Origin: Scenedesmus sp. ARA3
Lineage: Eukaryota; Chlorophyta; Chlorophyceae; Sphaeropleales; Scenedesmaceae
Assembly (NCBI GenBank): GCA_004335835.1
Contig: RWJK01001500.1
Location: 1 to 43,438, forward strand
Direction of reading: 5' to 3'
Length of the DNA: 43,438 nucleotides
Both the position numbers and the translations under genes were made by a program. Shown here piece after piece: positions 1-11,878 of the stretch. Positions within the stretch are counted from its first letter, which is position 1. Every line of letters starts with the position of its first letter. Under the pieces are notes generated by a model. That model had not been told where the DNA came from. It searched no databases and saw only the letters and a program-made list of their open reading frames with translations.

Positions 1-289
1 GGCCGCAGCAGACCCCCACCTGTGCCCCAGGTGCAAGTGGTACTTGAACAACTTGCCTGCGGACGTGCGCAGCCGTGGTGTGCATGTGATGTACTTCTTC
101 AAAAGGTCAGATGCAGAGGAGAGTGAGGCAGCCTCTTACACGCCCGAGACACTCTATGGCGATGCTGATCCCATGGCTCCTTCGTGTGTGGATGGGACAT
201 GGTTCAACTCCAACTTGGATGTCACCAATGGCGGCACAATGAGCGCGGCAGAGGCAGCACAAGCAGATGCAGCCACTGCTGTGCATGAG
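1..289 (+). CDS. Partial exon of an unrecognised protein, truncated by the window start
   Basis: The frame beginning at base 2 is open from the left edge and reads as a hydrophilic, acidic segment of about 96 residues (for example VHVMYFFKRSDAEESEAASY), unlike the alanine/glutamine shadow frames nearby. It ends at GAG|GTGGGT, a good 5' splice site at 290 in phase 0. Without splicing it would stop at 328. A short copy of the exon end, GCTGTGCATGAG followed by GT, recurs at 319-332; that is the same 3'-edge duplication seen at other real exons of this window and supports 289 as an exon boundary. I do not recognise the family. The following exon cannot be placed; the space up to the convergent gene ending at 713 is short. 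The upstream part lies outside the window. Confidence 0.55.
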
Positions 290-712
290 GTGGGTGCATC
301 TGCTTGCATGATGTTCCGCTGTGCATGAGGTCAGTGCATTGATACACCCTAATATCAGGGCCCCTCTGAGGCAGCTGCCTTGCAGAGAGCAAGGCAGAAA
401 GGCCAGTGTCCTTCCTTTTAAACATCAGGTTCAAACAGGCTAATAAGCACAACATCAGGTTCCTCTAAATGCACACCATCGCAGCAGAATCGCAGCAGAA
501 TAAGACAAGCACTCCAGACAGAGCCCAGCACAAGCACCAACCTTGCAACCCTACCACCAGCATGCATCCATGCAGCCAGCCCAATCACCGCATTGCCCAT
601 GCCACACGCACACACACTCTTCCCTTTGTGACTGCACCACACCACACCAATGCTGCTTGGCCCTACTTGCCTCAGCATACAGCAATTCCTGAACCTAACC
701 TCACACCACTCC
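290..712. other. Convergent intron/3' region with no confident exon
   Basis: This stretch lies between the rightward exon ending at 289 and the leftward gene ending at 713. It holds the short copy of the exon end at 319-332 and two copies of an AACATCAGGTTC element (422 and 451), either of which could be a 3' splice site for a short terminal exon. The long open frames here are low-complexity and not convincing. No TGTAA pentamer was seen on either strand. Confidence 0.35.
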
Positions 713-929
713 TCAATGCACACAAGCCACCACCAAGCACTGAAGCATCACCATCACCACACTGCTGCTGCGCACCTCGCCTGCCTGCCACAGCCAGCGG
801 ATGCGTGCGGGCCCCAGCTCAGCCAGCGTCACTACTGCATGGGCCAGCTCCCAAGGCCAGGCACCTTGCCAGGGGCCCTGCTGCGCCTGGCAGGTCTGCA
901 GCAGCTGCCGCGCCATGTCGTACACCTGC

Positions 930-1019
<90 letters not shown>

Positions 1020-4000
1020 TTGTCAACGAAAGCTTGCCTGCGACAGATGCGGGAGAACGACTGCCACATACAAAAGAGCCATTGAGCAGGAAATTGGTCT
1101 AGCATGGGAGGCTGCAGGCAATGATTGCATGGCTCACCACTTTGGCGCAGTCCACAAGGCGCTCCTTCACTCTGCTGATGTCAGTCCTGCAGCAGCAGCA
1201 GCAGCAGCCGGGTACAAGACACACAAAGCATGTAAGCCAGGCCTGCACGTTGTAATGGGTGTCGCACAAACAGCAGACAGGCAGTGCAGCAGCACCCAGC
1301 GCCTCAAGGCACTGTGTGCTGCTTACCCAACATCCCTGCCACGCCCTGCCACACTGCAGAGAGCCAGATGAACACACCAGGCCTGCGTCTACACGGCTGA
1401 CTTCACAAAAGCAAACAGCCAGCGCTGTTGCTCACCCCACCATCTCCGCCACCCCCTGCCACACTGCAAAACACCACACCGTTCACACCAGGCCTTCAAT
1501 ACACTTACATGGGCTGGCCTCACACACAAAGCAGACAGGCAGCGCTGCTGCTCCTATAACATGTCACATCTCACCCGACCATCTCTGCCACGCCCTGCCA
1601 CACTGCTGGCCCTGCATCAACTGGCGGCAGGTTGGCTGTGCTGGCTGCCAGGCTGCACAGCAGCACCAGCTCGCAGCGCAGCAGCCGCGGCCGCGCCTCG
1701 GGCGGAATGATCCTGCCCAGCAGCAGCAGCAGCAGCAGCAGCAGCGATTTGTGAGCCGCAGAGCATGCATATGCTTTTTGAGGGACTTCTACAATTAAAG
1801 CGTGTTGCGGGCTGCCGGCCTAGCAAAAGAGCGCCAAAGTGAGGCGACTGCTCACTGTTGCCCACTGCCGTTCCCTGCCAAAGCACTTCTTTACAGCAGT
1901 TTCCCCAGCTGCAAATGCAAAGGGTTCAACGCTTTTATAATACCGTGTGTGGACACAGAAGCTTCAGCACGGCAGCACCCCCTCCAGAAGCGCCCTGTGC
2001 GGCTGCAGCTGCTGGCCTGCAGAAATGCTTCAGCGGCACAGGAGGAATTACACACGCTCTTAGAATCATCCAGCCAAGCCGCTGGCGTCACCTGGCTGTG
2101 CCTGCGCCCCAGCTCAGGTTCATCTGGTCCACCACCTCACTTCCCACCCCCCGCCAGGCTGCCTCGTTGACGTATGTGTTGAGCAGCAGCGCGCTCACCC
2201 GGTCCTTCTCTGCAAGCACACATACACAGCACAGCACGCCGAGGCCATATATTCAGCAGCGCACGTATGCAGGTGAGTCAAGCGGCGCCACAGCTGATCC
2301 CGCTATAATCACACGTTATTATAGCAAGAGGAGAATCCAGAAAAGGGAGCCACTCCCAAACCAAGTGATTCCTAACCAAGTAATTCCTAACCAGTGAGTG
2401 TAGACCCACAAGCTAGGGTCAGACGGCCAAGACCTTCGCAGCCGCAAGCACAAAAACGTGCGCCTGCCGACGTGTTATGCCCCTGCATCAGCCAGCACCC
2501 CTGCAATCACCCAAGAGACTGCTGAGACTGCTGAGAACACCACACAGCAGTGTTGCAGTCACCCGACTGCAGCAGCTGCTGCAACCCGCTGCCTCCAGCA
2601 GCCAGCTGAAGCATCCAACAGCAGTCCTCCACTCAAAAACCAACTGACGCATCCCTCCGCAGTGTCGCACTCACCAGCAGATGCATACTACGCAGCAGTG
2701 TTGCACTCACCCATCGGCTGCTGCAGCTGCTGCAGCCCCGCTGCCTCCAGCTGCCAGCCAAAACATCCCACACCAAGCGATTGCAGCACCACGTAATAAG
2801 CATACTTTGCACTCACCCATCGGCTGCTGCAGCTGCTGCAGCCCCGCTGCCTCCAGCTGCCAGCCAAAACATCCCACACCAAGCGATTCCAGCACCACAA
2901 AAAAACCATATTTTGCACTCACCCATCGGCTGCTGCAGCTGCTGCAGCCCCGCTGCCTCCAGCAGCCATGTCAGCGAGGGGCCCATAGGAACAGGTGAAC
3001 CTAAGTCAAAGTGATCATGATTTTCTTCATCGCCCTCTCTCCACTCGCTGACACGTGGGCTGTCGATGTGCCAGGTCATGCCATAGTTGTGGCAGTAGGC
3101 CTGCAGGAGTGAAGGCACAGCAGCAGCAGCAGCAGCAGGGTGGTGCGGCTCTTTCTCTGTCACATGCCGCGTGCCAGAAGGCACGAAGGGACTGCTGCAG
3201 GTGACGCAAAGCCCTGCAACCGCCGCAGCAGAGAGTCCGCGTGCATGCCAACACACACACACACATGCACAAAGCAGCTTGTTTGATCGCAACAGCTGCA
3301 GCTGACACTGCTGCTGCACAGCCACCTCCGCGTCGTCAGCAGCAGCATCAGCAGCAGCACCAGCTGCGCCTCCCATCAAGAAGTGTCAGCACGCACCGTT
3401 GCCTCCTGCTTGCTGCCCAGCAGCAGCAGCGGCCCCAGGTCGGGTGATGCCATGGCGCCAGCCCCCAGCAGCAGCGGCACCCATCGGCACCTGCAGGCGC
3501 AAAAAACCACAAGCAGAACCACATCTATGAGGCGCCAGCAAGACAGCTCTGCAAAAGCAACTCATGATGCACGTCAGACCTAGCCAGCCCCACTCGTACA
3601 ACATGTGAGCTCTAAACGTCAGGCAGCGTCAGTTCCCAGCAGCAGCGGCACCCATCAGCACCTGCAGGTTGCAAACACACTGTGTGAGGGGTACTTGCCG
3701 TTTTGGCTTTCACTGCTTCATCAACAGATCAAACTTGCTTGCTGTAAGTACTGTTACGACTTTAGCACCGGCAGGTTGCAAACACACACGTTGTGCTTCG
3801 TTACTGCGGTGCGCCAGCGACACCCCCCCCAGAAGCATTGCTGATGTTACGAAAGGACCCACACGTTGCCTATGCAGTGCTATCACCTGTGCAGCTTTAA
3901 AGCTCTGCTGGTCGCGAGCAAAGCACTTACACCAGCAAGGAGTAACGCCAGCACCAACAACGGGCCAGCTGACACAGCAAGCTGCACAGCTGCATCCATG

Positions 4001-7000
4001 CAGCTCGGCCACACCTCTTCTAAAGTAAAGTACGCATTATGTTGCATTGTGCTTCACTGCGATATCTTTTGCCGCAACTCATATGACATGCACCAAACTC
4101 GCCTGTCAAGCTCCAGCGCAGCAGCAACTGCCGCCTGTGCATCCGGGTGCTGCCCTCCCAGCACATGGAATGCTGCCAGCGCCTTGTTATATGCCACAGC
4201 CAGCGTCAGGCTGTCTGGCGGCAAGCTGTCTCCCAGACGGCACTCGCACAGTCCCATCAGCCTCTCCCACTGCCTCCTGCAACAAGCAGCAGCGCAGCTC
4301 TGGCAGTTGTTGAATGTGATCACCTATCGTGTTGTTGTTCAGCAGTACGAGCAGCACCCGCAGCAGGCTCCTGACCCAGCTGTTTGTTTTGCGATGACCA
4401 TTTTGTGCAGGTTTCCGATACACTTTCCATTTGCACAGCACAAAAAATGCTGCTACGGCCAACTTCACAACAACTGACAAGCCACCCCAACAGCCACCTG
4501 ACAATGGCACAGTGCAGATGAGGTTGTATAACAAACAAATCCGCCGTGGCCGCACCTGCTGCTGAACATGTGCATCATCAAGAAGCGCATTCCGGCCATG
4601 TCATCTGGCAGCAGCCGGAGCAGCAGCGACGCGACATCGCCAGGCACAGACCCACTGTAGTGCCCGCCGCCAACGCTGCTCTGCAACAGGCGAGAGCAGC
4701 AGCCAACAGCAACCGCACGTGAACATTCGCACGCTGTGCAGGGCAAGATGCTCATGTCATGTCAGTTTGCAGTGCAGCTGCCGGCAGCACCCCCATGCAT
4801 CTGCCTGAAATGCTGTTATAAGGGGCGCAGCGTTGCAGCAGCCGCCACACAGAGTTGCTGCAAGCACAACTGCGCTGACACTGCTGAGCCAGAAGTTTAT
4901 TATTTCTATGGCTTCAATGAATATAATGACGTAGCCCACCCAGACAGCGGCTTATCAACTGTAGATTCATTTGCTGCAGCAACGCACCGTGGCCTCTGCA
5001 GCATGCAGCGTCCTGGCAAGCAGCAGCAGTGTCCGCCCCTGACACGCAGAGCATTGGAAACACAGCGAGCAGCAACCCACAATGCTGTACTGCAGCACGC
5101 ACCGTGGCCTCAGCGGCATGCACCGTCCTGGCAAGCAGCAGCATCGCCCGCAGCCACATGGCCTGCTCAGGCTTTACGGCCCCTTGTGCGCCACGCACGC
5201 CTTCAGGCGGCAGCAGCTGCCCCTGCTGAGCCAGCTGCTGCGAGGCCCACTGTGCTGCAGCAGCTGCCACCTTGATGCGCTTGACCCTGCAGGAAACAAC
5301 ACAGCAACACAGGCCATCATTGGCGAGTTGGCGAGTTGCATCGCTTGCGGAAAGCGCGACATGCTGGACGCAGGGATGCAACGTTTTCCCTGCAAGCTGC
5401 GCATGTGGCCACGCCGCTCCCAACCTTGGATGAGACAGAGGGCATGTATGTAATACGCATTCAGGCGTTTGCTGTACTTGCTGTCTCGTAGAACCGTTTG
5501 CTGCTGCACGCACCAGCCGCTAGCTGTGCTTGGCACCAAGTCCATGACTGCCCAGGCTGCCTCTGCAAGCAGCGTGTCTGGTGTGTGGTGTGCCAGCTGC
5601 AGCGCCAGCTGCGTGCGCTCCCTGTACCGCCCCTCGCGCCACAGCTGCACAATGCCTGCCAAGCTGCTGCCAGGTTGGTATGCATCCTGCAGCAAGGCAT
5701 CCAGCCTGCTGCCATTCTGCGCCAGTAGAGGCAGGCAGGACAGCTGCCTGTCCTGTTCAGAGCTGCTGCCTGCTGCTGCTTGCAGGCAAGGCTCGTGAAG
5801 GCAGAAAGCGTCGCTCAAGGACCAGCATGGCACGACTAGGCTGTAGTTCTGCAGGATCAGGGGCCCATTGCCTGCTGCAGGGCTGCTGTAGTCTACATGT
5901 TGGTATGGCCAGGAGTTGTTGCTGCCCTGTGTTTGCTCGGTGGCGTCAGCTACATGATCCGCTGTGGACTCTTCATGCTTAGCTATCACTCTAAGCTGCT
6001 TCTGGCCTGCTGGTTTGGCACGCTGCTTGCCCATGAACCAGTTAAGCCGATCAATCAGTTGGATCGAGGCACCTGACGCAAGGAACAACAATTATATAGT
6101 ACTATAATCAGCACATGCCTTAGCAACGTCACCCAGTAAGTTTGGCATGGTCGAGGCTGGCGCGAGTGACATTGCAAATTGATAACACAGCTGCCACAGC
6201 TGCAGCCATATAAAGAAAGTTGCCGAATTGCATTCATTGCAGCCAGTTACATGATGTGCGTTAAGGTACAGCTCAACTTCTTCAGCCCAGCACAAAAAGA
6301 AGCCCAAGTTTAGACATATGATTTACAGGTTTGAGGACATGGTGCAACAAAGTTAGTATCTCATGCTCTGCTCAGCTCCAAGCAATAACAAGCTGCAAAA
6401 CACACCTGCTCTAGGCGCAATGCAGCGCCCACACACGTAAGTACACCTCAGTATGCATGCTCTGCTTTGGGGCACTTGCATGCAGCAGCTAATGAGGAAA
6501 AACAACCAGCCAGGCACACCTGCTAGTAGCGATCAACGGTAAACTATACAATTATCAACATCTTCCCCTGCCATACAATCCTGCGGAGTGTTGAACATAC
6601 TACAGCAACAAGCAGATGCACAACTACCCAGGCAGCTGCTATAGAGGTAGTGCTGTACTGATGGCCAAACTGTGCAGAAAGGAGGCCATGCTTACAAGCA
6701 TGCCGGCCAATGTCATGCAAAACAAGGAATGCTGCGAGCCAAACAGCGAGCCGCTGTCATTGCCCAACCACTCACGCCCCTCTTGATACAGGGCAGGCAC
6801 GCCGCAACACATGCAGCCTCACAATTACTTCACTCCTTGCCAACGCCACCTGCTGCGGCGCTGGCTGGAAAGCTGCACAGCACCAGCGGGCTTTCAAGGC
6901 AGCACTGCATGCACAAGTTTGTACGCCTGCATGCACCCAACAATGGGCCCGCGCCGTAACAGCCGCCCCAAATACAGCGATAGCACCAGCTCCATGCATG

Positions 7001-7802
7001 TACAACAACAGCTGTGCGCGCAATTGCGGGCAACTACCCAATAATATGCAGACCTGCTAAGCAGTTGCCAGAGAAAGAGCAGCACTCTCCTGGGTTTTCC
7101 ATGGCTTTCCGCACATATAGCATGTGCACATGTCGTGTCGCACACACCAGCCCCTAAGCAGCACACCCTACTAGCACCTGCAAGCCGACCTCGCACCAGC
7201 TGCAGCTGCAGACAGCCTCAACATACCAACACTGCAGCTCTTGTGCTCTGAGGCAGCCAAGCTGGTTAGCTCAACCAGCCGTGCATGTAGAATGTGACCA
7301 GTACAACACAACCTGTTGTCAGTGAACACTCTGTCCGGCTGCAATGCCTTTGAACAGAGAATGCATGCACACGTCGAACCCTGTGTGCGCAGAGCAGCAA
7401 TGCTGGCATGCTGCGGCCACCAGCAGAATGTTATGCATACATACAACAATACCTGAAGTCAGAGTAGCTGTGAAAGCTGGTTGTATCAATGAAACTGGCG
7501 GCAAGGGCCCTGCAACTGGCCGACACTAGGTTTCTTGCAGAACCTGCTGCTGCAACCGCACGGCAACCAACATCAACTGTGCCCTGCACTCTGTCCAGCA
7601 ACAAACAACACCTGATGTGACAGCTGCTCGATGCAACACTGCCTGCTGCTACCAGCAGGCCTACAACAACTGCACCCACAAAGATAACCTTGGTGGCAGC
7701 GCGTTTGCCAAGCCTCAACCTTCCATAGTCATGTAGCACAGCACGTACCTGCTCAGCACTGTTTGGGACACAACATTCACAGAGGCGGTGCAAGCACAAC
7801 AT
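713..7802 (-). CDS. TPR-like helical-repeat protein with a possible N-terminal membrane segment
   Basis: Exons on the minus strand, in order: 7612-7802, 7227-7312, 5514-6072, 5103-5286, 4556-4680, 4094-4276, 3397-3490, 2923-3100, 2092-2209, 1575-1712, 1138-1186, 713-925. All junction phases agree, giving about 705 residues. The first two exons are the least certain; they supply a hydrophobic segment (KVIFVGAVVVGLLVAAG). The body is helical. LLPDDMAGMRFLMM followed by AVAYNKALAAFHVLGG, AQAAVAAALE and GSKQEATAYCHNYGMTWH has the order of a eukaryotic TPR-like family with a (D/N)P(D/N)DNQGxR motif, a YnxALxxF helix and a GSxxEAxxYxxxxxxxW end. The function is unknown. The last exon may instead be spliced at 776 (GAG|GTGCGC). 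Several exon edges are duplicated in the introns. I infer a scaffold role only from the repeats; the biochemical role cannot be read from the sequence. Confidence 0.7.
931..1019 (-). repeat. CTG tract (sense strand) directly before the last exon's 3' splice site
   Basis: About 29 nearly perfect CAG units on the plus strand, so CTG in the sense of the minus-strand TPR-like gene. The tract ends in CCGCAG at the acceptor of the exon starting at 925. It produces long shadow frames of polyglutamine, polyalanine, polyserine, polyleucine or polycysteine that should not be read as genes. Confidence 0.9.
1320..1470 (-). repeat. Two copies of the 3' edge of exon 1575-1712, with 5' splice sites
   Basis: The exon end encoding VWQGVAEM, with its GTGAG donor at 1574, recurs downstream in the gene at about 1437-1470 (GGTGAGC) and about 1320-1358 (GGTAAGC), with a few substitutions each. 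Both copies keep a usable GT. They lie inside the intron between exons 1575-1712 and 1138-1186. Confidence 0.75.
2545..3000 (-). repeat. 106-bp tandem repeat built from the 3' edge of exon 2923-3100
   Basis: The end of the exon, encoding WLLEAAGLQQLQQPM and its GTGAGTGC donor, is followed downstream in the gene by tandem copies. The shared element TTGCACTCACCC starts at 2701, 2807 and 2913, an exact 106-base period, and a more diverged copy begins near 2545. The 2913 unit is the true exon edge. The others lie in the intron and keep the GT donor, apart from the degraded 2545 copy. Confidence 0.85.
3636..3661 (-). repeat. Copy of the 5' edge of exon 3397-3490
   Basis: The start of exon 3397-3490 and its CTGCAG acceptor recur at 3636-3661 with a CTGCAG|GTGCTGATGGGTGCC reading. 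The copy is upstream of the parent exon in gene orientation, inside the preceding intron. The neighbouring GCAGGTTGCAAACACAC element also occurs twice (about 3664 and 3771). Confidence 0.6.
4988..5029 (-). repeat. Copy of the 3' edge of exon 5103-5286
   Basis: The exon end encoding LLARTVHAAEAT plus a GTGCGT donor (parent 5103-5144) recurs at 4988-5029, about 115 bases further into the intron, with a LLARTLHAAEAT reading and a GTGCGT donor of its own. The copy retains both the frame and the splice site. Confidence 0.8.
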
Positions 7803-8527
7803 GCCTTCAGCTCAGCCGTGCACACCTAGCATACGGGGCCCATCTGGTATGCACCTTGCACGCGCCAGTGCAGGAGAAGCGGGCTGCATGCCTGCAAGTT
7901 ACGCGACACATCAGGCGGTGCGCACACATCAGGCAAAATGCGGTAGGAACGCTGCTTCCAGCGCGGTCGTAGAGGGACCTCCATTACAATCACAGTCGCA
8001 GCCAGAGGGGGTAGCTGGCCTGCATGCACACATGCAACTATGCACACTGCGTTTTGCTCTGAACACACTCACAGCATCTACCCCAACATGTGGCCACATC
8101 AAACCACAGCAGCGACAAGCTATCATTCAGCCTACAGTTCTCCTCCTGATATGCACACAAGTTGACCGTGCAGGTTTGGCTGTTCCACCAGCGACACATG
8201 TGCAACGGTCAAGCGACAGTCGCACCACAACAACACTGATATGTCCACCCTGAGTCCACACCCTACACTGAGGCGTCCCAAACCACCTGCTTACAATGGC
8301 AGATTAACACCAGCATGACAGCGCCAGTTATGCTCACAGCCTCCCACCCAATCGACTACTCTGGAGTGACACCTGCGCAACAGCAGAGCACCGCACACCC
8401 CTTTCCCCTTCCCCAGGAAAACAACAACGTGCAAGTCAACAATGTGCCAAACCTGCCGTCTACCCGTAGCAGTGGTGCACGCACCAATGCCACAGCCCGA
8501 GCCACTGCCAGCAACGCGCAGAGCACA
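7803..8527. other. Intergenic: 5' flank of the TPR-like gene and 3' region of the phosphatase gene
   Basis: Both flanking genes point left. The right part should be the 3' UTR of the phosphatase, and the left part the promoter of the TPR-like gene. No convincing exon is visible. A minus-strand TGTAA is present at 8291-8295. Confidence 0.5.
8291..8295 (-). terminator. TGTAA polyadenylation pentamer
   Basis: A minus-strand TGTAA lies 233 bases past the stop codon of the phosphatase gene. TGTAA is the usual chlorophyte poly(A) signal, and the distance fits an algal 3' UTR. The pentamer is short, so chance occurrence is possible. Confidence 0.5.
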
Positions 8528-10764
8528 CTACGCCTGCTGCACCTGCGGCTGGCTCACAGGCGGCTGCAGCTGCTGGTGCACCGCCAGCTGCGGCTGCAGC
8601 ACCGCCGCAGTCGTCGCCGCCTGCACCATCAGCGAGCGCTGCTGCTGCTGCTCCTCATGCAGCCGCTGCTGCTGCTCGCGCTCGCGCAGCTGCTGCTGGT
8701 GCGCAGCTGCTGCGGCTGCTACGCTGTTCATGAGCCGCATGCTGGCCTCCTGCACCTTGGCGGGCAGGTTGTAGCGCGCCGTGATGGGCGGCCGCACGTC
8801 TGTCACGCTGCAGTGCGAGATGTTTCCCAGGAAGGGCAGCAGCTGCATCAGCTCGTTGTCCTCTGGGTCATCATACCAAGACTCGATGGGGATGCCGTTG
8901 GCAACCTGCAGCACGACACAGCAGCAGCCACGCGCGCAGGTTACAAGTTGCCCTCATGTCACAACTGAATGGTACATACCAATGCACACAGTTCACAACA
9001 TGCACACATGCATGCAAGCATAGTTCTGCCCGCTACTGCGTAGCTCAGCCGTGCAGGAGACCCAAACCCCAAGCCAGAAGCTGTGTACAAACATAACCCA
9101 CCTGGAAGCCGAACGCCTGCGGGCTGTTGTCCACGATTGCGCAGCGCGAGAGGTCGCGGCCCAGCACGCTGAGGTCCTTCAGGTAGTTGCCGTCCACCAG
9201 CACGCAGCTGTCGCGGTAGATGCGGTGCCGGATGAGCTGGCGCTGCGGGTCCAGGATGTTCAGCAGCTTCTCAGCGTACACCTGCAGGACATTGCAGTGA
9301 GTGGGAAAAAAACATATGAGGCTGCAGATTCATGCAGATAGGTGCAGAGAGATTGTGCATGTGATGCGACATCCAGCGCAGGTGAAAGGCCAAGGTGAGC
9401 ATGTGAGCACCAGCACAGGCAAGGGTATGCAGCAGCAGGTGATGACGAAGCAGATAGTAGCCATGCGCAAATGAGATGCGCAGCCGCGCACGCACATGCA
9501 GCCATGGTGCACACCCAGTACCACTGCCAGCTGCATAGCCAGGCAAGCATGCATGCAAGTGCTGCACCCCTCATACCTGCCAAGCCACCCAGCGCCAGCT
9601 GCTGCTGCTGCTCACCTTCTGCGACGCCGTGAACACGACCACCTCAAACAGCGCCGCCACGCGCTCCAGGAACTCGCGCATGTGGGGCCGCTGCCGCACG
9701 TGCACCATGTGCTCCGCGCCGTTGAAAGTCACGGGGAAGCTGAAGTCCGCGCCCACGCCGCACGCCGCGTCCAGCGTGCTGTGCACCAGCGTCTCGTCCA
9801 GGTCCAGCACGAGCGTCTTCTGCTTGCACTGGCGCGTCTGGCGCGGCAGCAGCGGCTGCCTGCCAGGCAGCGCGTAGTGCTCCACGGGGCCCAGCGTGCC
9901 GATGAACACCAGCGGGTCAAAGTCGTCATCGTCATAGTCAGCGTCGTCTGACTCATCGCTGCCGCCGCTGGTGGCCCCCGCGCAGTGCTGCTGCAGCGCT
10001 GCTGCTGCGGCGGCGTCAGCGCCTGGCGCGCCATTGTTGTCTGCTGCTCCAGCCGGCGCGTGGTGGCCGTGGCCGTGGCCGTGCGGGTGGTAGAGCTGGT
10101 CCTCCTGCTGCAAGAACTGCTGGTGGTGGTGGGGATTGTGGTGGCTGTGGCTGTGCACTGCATGCTGCGCGCTGTTGGAGCTGGGCTGGCTGACAGTGGG
10201 TGCGCTGCTGCTGCTGGGGCTGCCGCTGGCAGTGGCTCCAGAGGCATTTGCAGAGGCGGATGCCTCGCCTGCCAGCGCCGGTTGCTGCTGCGCCTGCAGC
10301 GGCAGCGGGCAGGGTGCCAGCTGCTGCTCCTGCTGCTCCAGTTGCTGCTGCTGGCCTGCAGCAGCCTGCTGCTGACCGCCTGCTTGCAACCACTCATACA
10401 AGGGCGCAAGCATAGTGCCCAGGCTGCCCCTGGGCCCCCTGGCTGCTAGCTCGTGCACGCTGTGAGGGGCCACAACGGTCTGCTGGTTCTCCTGATCGTC
10501 ATTGCTCACGTCCGAGGCGCAGGGGGCTGCCTGCTGCGTAATCTGCTTCTTTCGCTTATTGCTGACTGCATGCTGGCCGCTAACTGGCTCCGACCTGCGC
10601 TTCTGAGCGCGGGTGCTGGAGGTTATAAGGGAGGTGCTCTGCTCGGGCTGTACTGCACAGACCAGCCCAGCTCCCGCCGATCCAGGCTGAATAATGTCGA
10701 CTTCCGTCATCGCCCCTGGTGCGCTGCCTTTCAAGAAAGAAAGCGACCTCAGGCCTCGCCACAT
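8528..10764 (-). CDS. FCP1/SCP-type HAD protein phosphatase (NLI-interacting factor family)
   Basis: Three exons: 9616-10764, 9102-9281, 8528-8905, all phase 0, about 568 residues. The first ATG is at 10764; the frame extends four codons further only with a TTG. The FCP1 homology domain starts near residue 315: motif I is DLDETLVHS (catalytic Asp about 321 and 323), motif II VVFTAS, then [18 protein letters not shown] and motif III IVDNSP. Family knowledge: Mg2+-dependent dephosphorylation of phosphoserine, typically on the RNA polymerase II CTD, in the nucleus; the C-terminal [20 protein letters not shown] block is typical of small CTD phosphatases. The N-terminal 300 residues are low-complexity (Gln, His, Ala, acidic runs) with a basic [11 protein letters not shown] / NKRKKQ region that could be a nuclear signal. 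A glutamine-rich tail follows the catalytic domain. The exact substrate is unknown. Confidence 0.93.
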
Positions 10765-11878
10765 GCTCTGCTCCAAAGCATGCCCAGCAGGGCCTTGGGA
10801 TCCTGCCTACACCTAAAGAACACCCTGTCCGTTGATTCGCGTGCTGTTTGCGCTGCTCGAGGTGGGGCAAGCAAAGGAAACTGGCGATGAGTTCAACACG
10901 CCCGTGATAGGCCCACAGGCAACCTCAGGCAAACGAAACAACCGTAAATGATTATCCGCTGCCAAAAAGGTAAGGTACACACGCCACAATCGCGCCAGAA
11001 GGAATACAAGGAGCACCAGTTTGACAGATGCCAAAGGCGCTCAGTACAAGCTCAGATACAGCAAAGTTGGCAAGTGTAATAAGCTGTACAGCATCCATCA
11101 CAACGTCTAAGGGACAGACAGCAAGACGGGCTTCAAAGAGAGTCACAAGGAGTGTTGTGACCTAGCTGCTTGATGACACTATTCACGATGGCTAAAAAGT
11201 TGACAAGTCATGCATCATTTCATTCGAGGCATAAATAGCACCCAGCAACTGCGATCGGGTCGTGCCACAGTTTTGCAACCATGAGCGGCTGCCGTTGAAC
11301 ACATAAGCATCATAAACATAAAAAAGCAATTGCATATGCTGAAACTTGTTCTGGCCAGCTGCGCTGCACGTCATCATCACTGGTCAACGTGTCTGACTGC
11401 AACTTGGCAGGCATCAGGAATTGAAGCCTCTCCACCACCAGAGGCGCATGATGTCCCTTCACGGCTCAGACAAACAAAGACGCATTCAGTGCACAGATTT
11501 ATGAAATGTGATGCAGCGCTGCAGCCACTGCCACTACAGGTAGTGCTGGTCAGCTGTCGAGGTGTGGTGGGCCGACCGGCGGGCCGCCTCAGCTGCCAAC
11601 CAGTCCTGGGCAGACCCACCCACATACATACATGAAGTTCTGCATGCAAAAGTACTGGTTTTGGCAACTGCAAACATCACCGTTCAACCTCGTGACCAGC
11701 GATTAGGCAACAAAGCAAACACTCCAATGGTTGTACCAGCGCCGTTGCCAACGCCGTAGTCACCATGCGGCATGCGTGCAACCAGCAGCGCAGCATGGCA
11801 TGCTGCTGCCCGCCACCATCTGCACCTACATATGGAATCGTCTAGCAGTCCACTAGCCAGTACAGCGGCCCACCAGGG
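10765..11878. other. Intergenic: phosphatase 5' flank and sulfotransferase 3' region
   Basis: About 1.1 kb between two leftward genes. It has few triplet repeats. The short frames here lack family resemblance and good splice sites. No minus-strand TGTAA was seen downstream of the sulfotransferase stop, so its poly(A) site is unplaced. Confidence 0.5.

Noticed and set aside
469..1371. Long open frames rich in polyalanine, polyglutamine or polyserine on both strands
   Set aside because: They are frames through a CAG/CTG tract and intron sequence of the minus-strand TPR-like gene. No frame has conserved content outside the repeat, and real exons at 925 and 1186 fit better.
2701..3000. CRISPR-like or satellite array
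   Set aside because: The 106-base units have no repeat/spacer structure and are duplicated exon edges with donors.
3100..3194. Longer version of the exon at 2923-3100 reading through the triplet tract
   Set aside because: The frame SPFVPSGTRHVTEKEPHHP is open, but the acceptor TCCTGCAG at 3101 joins in phase with the exon 3397-3490 and restores the family order GSKQEATAYCHNYG.
6100..7200. Further exons of the TPR-like gene in the long second intron
   Set aside because: Hydrophobic frames exist (for example 6772-7041 on the minus strand), but none has both a good acceptor and a donor in matching phase.
8315..8968. Plus-strand leucine/arginine-rich frame
   Set aside because: It is the antisense of the glutamine-rich C-terminal exon of the phosphatase.
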